In this document: one piece after another, positions 50,850 to 57,765 of the stretch
Layout: the number at the start of each line of letters is the position of its first letter
How positions within the stretch are numbered: the first letter of the stretch is position 1
DNA from: Niallia circulans
GTDB taxonomy: Bacteria; Bacillota; Bacilli; Bacillales; Cytobacillaceae
DNA length: 64,000 bases
Assembly: GCF_007273535.1 (NCBI RefSeq)
Contig: NZ_RIBP01000001.1
Location: forward strand, 186,001-250,000
Direction: 5' to 3'
The notes under the pieces: generated by a model
The model's input: only the letters and a program-made list of their open reading frames with translations
The model's database searches: none
Told to the model about the DNA's origin: nothing
Translations under genes and position numbers: made by a program

Positions 50850-51566
50850 ATGTTGAAATATCAGTATATTGCTATTGAAATGGAAAGGTATATTACAGAA
50901 AATTCATTACAACAAGGAGACAAGTTACCTATAATTGAGACGTTAATAAGTCACTATAAGGTTAGCAAAAGTACTATTATAAAAGCACTTAAACTTATGG
51001 AGGACAAAGGAATTGTTTTTTTGGTGAGAGGAAGTGGTATTTTTGTAAGAGGCCAAAGCAGACAAGGTTATGTTAATCTTTTGCCATCCCAGAAATTTGA
51101 ACAAGTTGATCATAATACTTCTCCTGCTTGGCGAAAAGTAGTCGGCATGGATATAGTAGGTGCATTACCAGAGGTTGCAAAAGCTCTTGGTCTAGAAAAC
51201 TGCTCAAAAGTATATACCGTAAAGTTTGTTCATTATCTGGAAAAGCAAGTGTTATGCATGGAACAAGTGTTTTATAATAAAGATATTATTTCTTATCTGG
51301 ACAAAGAAATAATATCTAATTCAATTAATAATTATTTGAAAGACGTCTTAGGATTAAAAATAGGTTTTTCGGATATTTATTTGAATTTGGATAAACTGAA
51401 CACTGAAGAAGCACGTTTTTTTGGATTGAAATTAGGGGATCCAATGCTGTGTAAAGAAATCATTTACCATCTTACAAGTGGGCAGCCATTCTGTTACTCA
51501 AAAGCAATATATCACTATAAACAGGCTAAATTCGTTATTAAAGGAAATAGTGTTAATTCTTTATGA
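50850..51566 (+). CDS. GntR/HutC-family transcriptional regulator
   Basis: 238 aa. N-terminal winged helix: MLKYQYIAIEMERYITENSL, then VSKSTIIKALKLMEDKGIVF and VRGSGIFVRG; C-terminal UTRA effector domain (about 90-235, VYTVKFVHYLEKQVLCMEQV). UTRA domains of this group often sense phosphosugars, including beta-glucoside phosphates (BglR-type). It lies upstream of the HPr-like copy C. The start is the first ATG; the ribosome-binding site (GGCGAGG) is mediocre. Confidence 0.9.
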   Translation: MLKYQYIAIEMERYITENSLQQGDKLPIIETLISHYKVSKSTIIKALKLMEDKGIVFLVRGSGIFVRGQSRQGYVNLLPSQKFEQVDHNTSPAWRKVVGMDIVGALPEVAKALGLENCSKVYTVKFVHYLEKQVLCMEQVFYNKDIISYLDKEIISNSINNYLKDVLGLKIGFSDIYLNLDKLNTEEARFFGLKLGDPMLCKEIIYHLTSGQPFCYSKAIYHYKQAKFVIKGNSVNSL

Positions 51567-51780
51567 ATTAACTTTAATCACTATACATAAAATTGTTTTT
51601 TTAATTATAAATTTTACTTTTTTAAGTTGTTTAAGAAGTAATAGATATATAAGAAATTAATGGGGGATAGCCCAAAAAAGCACTAAAATAATCGCTGGAA
51701 AAGTATAAGTAAATATAGTTCTTATGATTACGATTATTAAGAAAACTACTCGGAATTAATTTGTATTTGAGGTGAAGATT

Positions 51781-52056
51781 GTGTTGAGAAGCGAGGTTAT
51801 TGTTAATCTTCCAAGAGGTCTTCAGGCAAGAAACACTTGTTATTTTGTTTCAATTGCTTCTAGGTATGATTGTAAAATATATATTATTTATAAGGGAGTT
51901 ACTAGTGGGGTTGATTTAATGGATATTATGAATCTAAATGTTTTAGAGAAAGACGAAGTAATACTAGTTGCTAATGGAAAAGATGAAAAGGAAGCTATTT
52001 CCACTTTGGAGGAATTTCTAAGCGAGGGAAAGTTGGATAATAACTACTCAAGATAA
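51781..52056 (+). CDS. HPr-like protein lacking catalytic His15 (copy C, Crh-like Gln15)
   Basis: 91 aa from GTG 51781, which follows GAGGTG by 6 nt. Where HPr has GIHARPAT this has GLQARNTC: His15 is Gln, as in Bacillus Crh, but Pro18 is Asn (shared with copy A). The Ser46 region is changed (GVTSGVDLMDIMNLNV, Leu at 46), so the HPr kinase site is lost too, unlike in Crh. The rest follows HPr (KDEVILVANGKDEKEAISTL). It cannot transfer phosphate. Separated by 214 bp from the GntR gene upstream. Confidence 0.82.
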   Translation: MLRSEVIVNLPRGLQARNTCYFVSIASRYDCKIYIIYKGVTSGVDLMDIMNLNVLEKDEVILVANGKDEKEAISTLEEFLSEGKLDNNYSR

Positions 52057-52138
52057 CAGAAATTGAAACTGCGTATTTAAGAGATAAGTGGTTGTTTATT
52101 ATGGGATGTTTATTGATGAATGCTATGGAAATGAATCT

Positions 52139-52164
52139 AAAGCTGCTGATCAGGCAGCCTTCTT
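52139..52164. terminator. Weak terminator hairpin after HPr-like copy C
   Basis: GCTGC-TGATCAG-GCAGC within AAAGCTGC...GCAGCCTTCTTT. Confidence 0.5.
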
Positions 52165-52307
52165 TAGTTATTGTGCGCTCTAATCGTGACTCCTTTCTTT
52201 TATCTAAATGCTACATATTGCTTGATAACAAGAACCTCCCGTTGAAAATCATATAAAACATGATACTTACAGAAAAAGAAAGGATAAATTGAAATAAAAT
52301 ATCCCCT

Positions 52308-53210
52308 CTATTTAATTAGTATATTGCTAACCATTTCAATAAATAAGTTTGTTTCTCTGGCAAGCTTATTGTCGTGTTTTTTAATCCAACCAAAGGTGAA
52401 TGATGTGTCAAAGAAATCTTCCGTTTCTAAAGCAATGATTTCTTCTTTATATGGAAAGTTTTGATTGAATTCGGCCGAAATATCATGACCGATAGTTATA
52501 GCATCGAGTTTTATAATAGTATTGGTGATTATTTGGGTATCAGTTGTTTTAAGAAAAATATTAATAGGCCCATATAAGCGGTTGAAGTTTGATATAAAGC
52601 TTTGTACATATTCATCTTTATACAATACAAATAATTGCTCTTTAAGTACATTGGGTTTAATGATTTCCTTTGTTTTCGCTACAACGGAATCTTTTGAAGT
52701 GAAGACTAACAGTTTCCCTTTTCTAACAGGAGTGAATTGAAATCCGGTAACTGCATCCATATTTTTTTTGTTGATGGCGATAAAGCCGATATCAATTTTG
52801 TCATTTTTTAAATCTGCAAGGATATCCATACTTGATTTTTCATTAATCTCAATCTTTAAGTTTGAGTCATTTTTTTTGAAATCTAAATAAGTATCAACTA
52901 TTGGTCCAATCAAACCAGGTATGACGGTTATACGTAGTAAATCATTTAAATGTTTAATTTGTTTTACTTCGTCTTCAATCTGATAAATCGCTTTTAATGC
53001 ATTTTGAGCTTTTTCTATTAGGAGATCTCCTTCTTTTGTTGGCACAGTACCGGATCTAGTACGATTAAATATTTTGATATCTAGTTCAGACTCCAATTTA
53101 GTAATTGCTTGACTTAAAGCAGATTGACTAATATTTAATGTTTTTGCTGCACCTGCTAATGATTTTACTTTTGCAACTTCCACTATATAGGTTAACTGTT
53201 CTATGTTCAT
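52308..53210 (-). CDS. LysR-family transcriptional regulator
   Basis: 300 aa. N-terminal HTH MNIEQLTYIVEVAKVKSLAG with TLNISQSALSQAITKLESEL; substrate-binding domain from residue ~90 (LLRITVIPGLIGPIVDTYLD). It is divergent from the dehydrogenase gene with 126 bp between, the usual LysR arrangement for controlling the neighbour. AAGGAATGATTAC precedes the ATG on the minus strand. Confidence 0.92.
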   Translation of the reverse strand: MNIEQLTYIVEVAKVKSLAGAAKTLNISQSALSQAITKLESELDIKIFNRTRSGTVPTKEGDLLIEKAQNALKAIYQIEDEVKQIKHLNDLLRITVIPGLIGPIVDTYLDFKKNDSNLKIEINEKSSMDILADLKNDKIDIGFIAINKKNMDAVTGFQFTPVRKGKLLVFTSKDSVVAKTKEIIKPNVLKEQLFVLYKDEYVQSFISNFNRLYGPINIFLKTTDTQIITNTIIKLDAITIGHDISAEFNQNFPYKEEIIALETEDFFDTSFTFGWIKKHDNKLARETNLFIEMVSNILIK

Positions 53211-53336
53211 GTAATCATTCCTTAAGTAATACTTATAACATCATTAATTATATTAACTTTTGCGTAAGTATTCAAATTGCTATAATTATTTTTGTAGGCA
53301 CTTACATTTATAAAATGATAAAAAGGGGACGTTAAA

Positions 53337-54377
53337 ATGAAAGCAGCTAGATTATATGGAAGTCAAGATCTGCGAATAGAAATGGTGCAAGAACCAACTG
53401 TTTCATCCGGTCAAGTAAAAGTGAAGGTTGAATGGGGCGGAATATGTGGGAGTGACCTTCATGCGTATTCACACGGGCAATCTCCAGAGCCACATCCTAT
53501 TTCTAAACAGTCACCTCCAATTACACTCGGACATGAATTCTCAGGTACAATTGTTGAGGTTTCTGGTGATGTAACGAGCCATAAAGTTGGTGAAAGAGTT
53601 GCGATTGAACCACTTATTTATTGTGGTGAATGCTATGCATGTAAGAGAGGTTATTACAACCAATGCAGCATGGTGGGGTTTGTAGGGTTAAATCAGGATG
53701 GAGGTTTTGCTGAGTATGTGGTAGTTGATGAATATATGGTTCATGAACTGCCTGGTAATGTATCTTTTGAAGAGGGTGCATTAGTTGAACCAACTGCTGT
53801 TTCATTTTATGCAGTTAGAGAAAGTGACTTGAAACCAGGGGACTCTGTAGCTATTTTTGGTGCTGGTCCAATCGGTTTGTTAACATTATTGTCTGTAAAA
53901 GCAGCAGGAGCAACAAAGATTATTGTTGTGGACATATCTGAGGAACGTTTAGAAAAAGCTGTAGAATTAGGAGCTACTACCGTTATTAATGGTATGCGTG
54001 ATGATATAGTTGAAAGTATCCTTGAATTGACAAATGGCGGAGTTAGTGTTGCTTATGAATGTGCTGGGGTACAGCCGACAATGACCAATGCAGTAGCTTC
54101 GGTGAAACAAGGTGGACAAGTAATGGCAATAGCTGTATTTGGAAAACCAGTTGCGATTGATATGGGACAACTATTGTATAAAGGTGCAAATGTAACTTCA
54201 AGACTTGCATATAAACATGTTTTCCCTGAGGTAATTGATATGATTTCAACAGGCCGTTTAGATGTTAAAGGAGTTATCACAAAAAAAATTGAGTTAGAAG
54301 ATATAGTCGAAAGTGGTTTTGAAGCATTAATTAATGATAAAAAACAAGCGAAAATATTAGTACGTACAACAAAGTAA
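53337..54377 (+). CDS. bdhA: Zinc-dependent 2,3-butanediol-type dehydrogenase
   Basis: 346 aa medium-chain dehydrogenase. Catalytic zinc ligands lie in GGICGSDLHAY and LGHEFSG; the structural zinc loop is CGECYACKRGYYNQC; the NAD site is VAIFGAGPIGLL with VVDISEERL (acidic residue, NAD preference). Closest in pattern to (R,R)-butanediol dehydrogenase/acetoin reductase BdhA. RBS AAAAGGGGACG. Likely controlled by the divergent LysR gene. Related polyol dehydrogenases (sorbitol, threonine) cannot be excluded. Confidence 0.85.
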   Translation: MKAARLYGSQDLRIEMVQEPTVSSGQVKVKVEWGGICGSDLHAYSHGQSPEPHPISKQSPPITLGHEFSGTIVEVSGDVTSHKVGERVAIEPLIYCGECYACKRGYYNQCSMVGFVGLNQDGGFAEYVVVDEYMVHELPGNVSFEEGALVEPTAVSFYAVRESDLKPGDSVAIFGAGPIGLLTLLSVKAAGATKIIVVDISEERLEKAVELGATTVINGMRDDIVESILELTNGGVSVAYECAGVQPTMTNAVASVKQGGQVMAIAVFGKPVAIDMGQLLYKGANVTSRLAYKHVFPEVIDMISTGRLDVKGVITKKIELEDIVESGFEALINDKKQAKILVRTTK

Positions 54378-54644
54378 AGTATAGGGAAGTCTGTTTAGGA
54401 AAGCCGTTGTTATGTAGAAGTCCTTAGAGTTTAGTAGGATAATAGAATTGTAGCAAAAATTGAGTAAGTCCTTTTCTATGGAAGAAAGGGACTTATTTAA
54501 TGTTTGTTATAATTTCTTTGCTTATTCAGGCATTATTCCATTGATGTTCTAATTCATTTATATAGTTAAATGATCTTACTTACAATTTGTAGCTTTTTTT
54601 TACAGAACCCTATTATTAATTACTCAATAAAATCAATCCTCAAA
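54378..54644. other. Intergenic region with terminator
   Basis: TAAGTCC at 54465 pairs with GGGACTTA ending at 54494, around a TTTTCT...AGAAA inner stem, followed by TTTAATG: terminator of the dehydrogenase gene. Rest AT-rich without a gene. Confidence 0.65.
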
Positions 54645-54923
54645 CTAAATATTAAATAACCAATAATTGAGATCAGCAGCGTCTAAATTACGGTGATTTA
54701 TTGGTTGTTCGGTTATTTCAACCAATATATATTTATCGTTATTTTTAAGATATGTTTGGATATATTTATCCAAGATACTTAAATCATCTTCTGTTTTAAT
54801 AAGGTAAATAGTCTTGTTAAAGATATTTAATACATCATATAAATCATCCATAATGGCTTCGATGCTTGCTTTAGTAACAGCATTTTCAGTGTCGTATGAA
54901 AAGAGATAAATTTTACTTGCCAA
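54645..54923 (-). CDS. Hypothetical protein (92 aa)
   Basis: TTG 54923 has AAGGTGG about 8 nt upstream; a GTG at 54935 is an alternative start. The sequence begins ASKIYLFSYDTENAVTKASI and has alpha/beta character (YDVLNIFNKTIYLIKTEDDL, then DKYILVEITEQPINHRNLDA). I do not recognise the family; the pattern resembles small Bacillus proteins with an N-terminal YLFSYD strand. It lies 54 bp downstream of the antiporter gene on the same strand, so may be its operon partner. Confidence 0.6.
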   Translation of the reverse strand: MASKIYLFSYDTENAVTKASIEAIMDDLYDVLNIFNKTIYLIKTEDDLSILDKYIQTYLKNNDKYILVEITEQPINHRNLDAADLNYWLFNI

Positions 54924-54977
54924 GGAGATGACCACCTTCGCTTATAATGTTAAACAGCTTTTTTCTTAATTTACCAA

Positions 54978-56117
54978 CTAACTTGCCTTCTGTATTAAAT
55001 ATTTCAATAATGGCGGGGCAAACAAAGTGGTTGCGATTATAACGATTACAATAGCAGTGAAATATTCAGGTAACAGGAGATATTCTTGTAAACCTGTTGC
55101 AGCGATAATAAGTGCAACTTCTCCGCGTGAAACCATTCCAGCACCAATGATCAAGGAAGAGTGGTTATTAAATCCAGTTAACTTTGCTCCGATAGTGCCA
55201 CCTATGAGTTTTGTTATGATGGCACTAGCTGTTAGTGCTGCAATGAAACCAATTTGACTTCCGATACCACTGAAGGAAACATTTAGACCTATACTTACAA
55301 AGAAAACAGGAACAAACACTGCATATGCGATAGGATTAATTTTCCCTTCTATAGTATGCTTAAACTCTGTTTGAGAGATAGCTAAACCGGCTGCAAATGC
55401 GCCAATAATACCTGCCATTCCAAGGACATCAGCAAAATAAACAAAAGCAAAACAAATAACTAGTGCCATAGAAATTACAGGTTCTGTGACCTTTAATTTA
55501 GACAGCGTTTTAAGAAATATGGGAACTATAAAGGCTCCTGCAAGGATAACACCGATAAAGAAGAGTACTTTTTTGCCAACTAGTAAACCAATGGAGACTT
55601 CCTCTCCGGTTCCAAGAAAACTAGTCATGAGTGCTAAAAGGACAACAACAAGCACATCGTCAACCACCGAAGCACCTAAAATGGTGCTTCCCTCAGGTGA
55701 ATTAAGTTTATTCATATCCTTTAAGACCTGGACAGTAATACTCACAGAGGTCGCACTTAACAGCACACCAATAAAAAGGGAGTAGGTTGTATGTAATCCA
55801 AATAATTCACCTATACCGAATCCGCCGATAAAAGGAAAAATGATGCCGAGTATGGCAACAGCAAAAGCTGCTTTCCAATTTTTTTTGAGTTGATCTAAGT
55901 CCGTCTCTAAACCTGCTAAAAACATAAGCATAATAACTCCAATTTCAGAGAAATAATGAATAAAATCACTGTTATTTATCCAACCAAGAACTGCAGGCCC
56001 TAATACAATTCCTATAATCAGTTTCCCAAGTACAGATGGTTGACCTAACCTGACTGATAACTCACCTGCAAGTTTAGTAGCTAGTAGAATTAATAACAAA
56101 TATAAAATAAACTCCAT
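54978..56117 (-). CDS. Cation:proton antiporter, CPA2 (NapA/GerN/KefB-like)
   Basis: 379 aa with about twelve membrane helices and no cytosolic RCK domain. Key region GASVVDDVLVVVLLALMTSF contains the paired Asp of electrogenic CPA2 antiporters; other motifs are LFLAGLETDLDQLKKNWKAA-like MFLAGLETDL and MVSRGEVALIIAATGL. RBS GGAGG. The length and lack of RCK fit GerN/NapA-type Na+(K+)/H+ exchangers. Ion selectivity is unknown. Confidence 0.9.
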   Translation of the reverse strand: MEFILYLLLILLATKLAGELSVRLGQPSVLGKLIIGIVLGPAVLGWINNSDFIHYFSEIGVIMLMFLAGLETDLDQLKKNWKAAFAVAILGIIFPFIGGFGIGELFGLHTTYSLFIGVLLSATSVSITVQVLKDMNKLNSPEGSTILGASVVDDVLVVVLLALMTSFLGTGEEVSIGLLVGKKVLFFIGVILAGAFIVPIFLKTLSKLKVTEPVISMALVICFAFVYFADVLGMAGIIGAFAAGLAISQTEFKHTIEGKINPIAYAVFVPVFFVSIGLNVSFSGIGSQIGFIAALTASAIITKLIGGTIGAKLTGFNNHSSLIIGAGMVSRGEVALIIAATGLQEYLLLPEYFTAIVIVIIATTLFAPPLLKYLIQKAS

Positions 56118-56522
56118 CTATCTATATTCCTCCAGTTATTAAGGTGAATTACAGTTTAATGTCATGGAAAACGGTTGTCAACATGCTGTTTAAAGGCTTA
56201 TTAACATCGTTTAATTGAATGAGGAAAATGAATTAATATAGCTACTCTTGTTTATAGTAACAATCTCGAATTTGGCGTTTTAGCGTTTCTGACGAGGTGC
56301 TGTTTCGTGAGTTTTATTCGGTGCGATAAAGGTCCAAAAACAGCTATTTCAAGACGATGAAATTTGGATATGGCATATTATATGGAAAGGCAATAAAAAA
56401 ATTGAACTTAAGTGGAGCAGTTAATCATTGTTTTTTTGCCGGCTGTTTATTTACATATAAGTACTTTCCCATAAAATTTTCATAAGATAATTTGAATAAA
56501 TCTGAGAAGGGATTGAAATAAG
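56118..56522. other. 405-bp intergenic region
   Basis: Divergent region between the antiporter and cupin genes. No clear promoter, hairpin or gene is seen. The GAAGGGATTG before 56523 is the cupin ribosome-binding site. Confidence 0.5.
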
Positions 56523-57032
56523 ATGTACTATCCTCCAAGGATACAGCCATACCCGTATGTTCATCTCCCAGTGAATAATTATTTAAGATATCCTAATTAC
56601 TGGAATGATTATGATAATACAAGAAATATAGTAAAGGATTTTGGAAGCAAACCATTTGTAGTTAATATCAATGAGGCTGCGAAGCAAAATAATACTTATC
56701 GTACTGCTTTGTGGACAGGAAATCATCTGCAAGTAACATTAATGAGTATTAATGTTGGTGAAGACATTGGATTAGAAGTTCACCCTCATGTTGACCAATT
56801 TTTAAGGATTGAACAAGGTCAAGGGATTGTTCAAATGGGTAAAAGAAAAGAAAATCTTAACTTTGTTCAAAGGGTTTATGATGATTTTGCTATTATGATC
56901 CCTGCTAATACGTGGCATAATGTAACCAATACAGGCAATATGCCATTAAAGCTTTATTCTATATATGCTCCACCTCAACATCCATTTGGTACAGTGCACT
57001 TAACAAAAGAGCAGGCTTTAGCAGCGGAGTAA
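56523..57032 (+). CDS. Cupin-domain protein with Tyr/Pro-rich N-terminus
   Basis: 169 aa. Residues 1-30 are Tyr/Pro/Asn-rich (MYYPPRIQPYPYVHLPVNNY), resembling N-termini of spore- or envelope-associated proteins. Residues ~70-160 form a cupin: motif 1 GLEVHPHVDQFLRIEQGQGI, motif 2 MIPANTWHNVTNTGNMPLKL with metal-ligand His, Glu and His. The enzymatic role is unknown; such B. cereus-group homologues are annotated only as cupin proteins. Solitary gene. Confidence 0.85.
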   Translation: MYYPPRIQPYPYVHLPVNNYLRYPNYWNDYDNTRNIVKDFGSKPFVVNINEAAKQNNTYRTALWTGNHLQVTLMSINVGEDIGLEVHPHVDQFLRIEQGQGIVQMGKRKENLNFVQRVYDDFAIMIPANTWHNVTNTGNMPLKLYSIYAPPQHPFGTVHLTKEQALAAE

Positions 57033-57360
57033 TCGCATTCAAATTTAATAGTATCTTGTACAATGAAAAAATCTAACCATAGAATAATCATTATGATTAT
57101 ATGGAGGAAGCCAGCCAATTTCTTAATATGTTAGGAATATCCATTAAGAGAACCGCTTAATAGCTTAGGTTGAAGTTTAGTCATTACCCCATAATATAGT
57201 AGCAGAAAGAGAAAATTCTTGTTTTAGGAATGAACGTATTACTATGTTTAGCTTGAATTGTTAGAACTTCATAACAACGAACGTAGTCTAGAGATAGGGA
57301 TAATCTCTAGACTTTTTCATTTGTTTTATTAAACATGTAAGACAAAAAAACAAGTATTAA
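57033..57360. other. Intergenic region before the metal-resistance operon
   Basis: About 330 bp, mostly featureless, with a terminator hairpin at 57285-57317 just upstream of the ArsR promoter. Confidence 0.6.
57285..57317 (+). terminator. Intrinsic terminator
   Basis: Perfect 11-bp stem AGTCTAGAGAT / ATCTCTAGACT with a 7-nt loop and TTTT. Confidence 0.8.
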
Positions 57361-57421
57361 TTGACACACATATTAGTTTTGACTAATATGATGGTAACAA
57401 ACATATTAGAAATGACTAATA
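57361..57421 (+). promoter_or_regulatory. Promoter and two operators of the ArsR/ATPase operon
   Basis: TTGACA (57361-57366), 17-bp spacer, TAATAT (57384-57389). Operator 1 is ATATTAG-TTTTGA-CTAATAT (57370-57389), overlapping spacer and -10. Operator 2 is ATATTAG-AAATGA-CTAATA (57403-57421). The two are 33 bp apart, three helical turns. Confidence 0.9.
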
Positions 57422-57434
57422 CGAGGTGGTTTAT

Positions 57435-57755
57435 ATGACAAATAATACTTTAGACATGAAGGTTAAACTCATTCATGGCTTTTCAAACAAAACGCGAATC
57501 CAAATTCTAGAATGCTTAAAAGATGGAGAGAAACCGGTATCGCAGATTGTCGAGGAAGTGAAAGGGAATCAATCGAATATCTCCCAGCACTTAGCCTGCT
57601 TAAAGGGCTGCGGCATTATTGTTGGCAGAAATGAAGGGAAGTTTTGTTTCTATAGTTTAAGAAATCAGCATATTCGTGATTTATTAGATATGTTTGATGT
57701 TGTTCTATCAGATGTTCAGAGTGATGTTGCTTGCTGCGAAAATCATATGGAGTGA
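57435..57755 (+). CDS. ArsR/SmtB-family metal sensor, CmtR-like
   Basis: 106 aa from ATG 57435 (GAGGTGG upstream). HTH: KPVSQIVEEVKGNQSNISQH. HLACLKGCGIIVGRNEGKFC carries the Cys-x3-Cys pair in the recognition-helix region that characterises the Cd/Pb sensor CmtR; a C-terminal CC (DVACCENHME) could supply the third ligand. This differs from CadC/ArsR metal sites. It overlies two operators in its own promoter and directly precedes the ATPase gene (10-bp gap), so it should repress the operon until Cd2+, Pb2+ or Zn2+ binds. Confidence 0.9.
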   Translation: MTNNTLDMKVKLIHGFSNKTRIQILECLKDGEKPVSQIVEEVKGNQSNISQHLACLKGCGIIVGRNEGKFCFYSLRNQHIRDLLDMFDVVLSDVQSDVACCENHME

Positions 57756-57765
57756 GGTGGAAAGA

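Noticed and set aside
55027..55785. Plus-strand frames across the antiporter gene
   Set aside because: Shadows of the minus-strand membrane protein; no start sites.
57694..57765. Longer start for the ATPase overlapping the ArsR gene
   Set aside because: No site and no family match in these 24 residues; GAGGTGG directly precedes GTG 57766.
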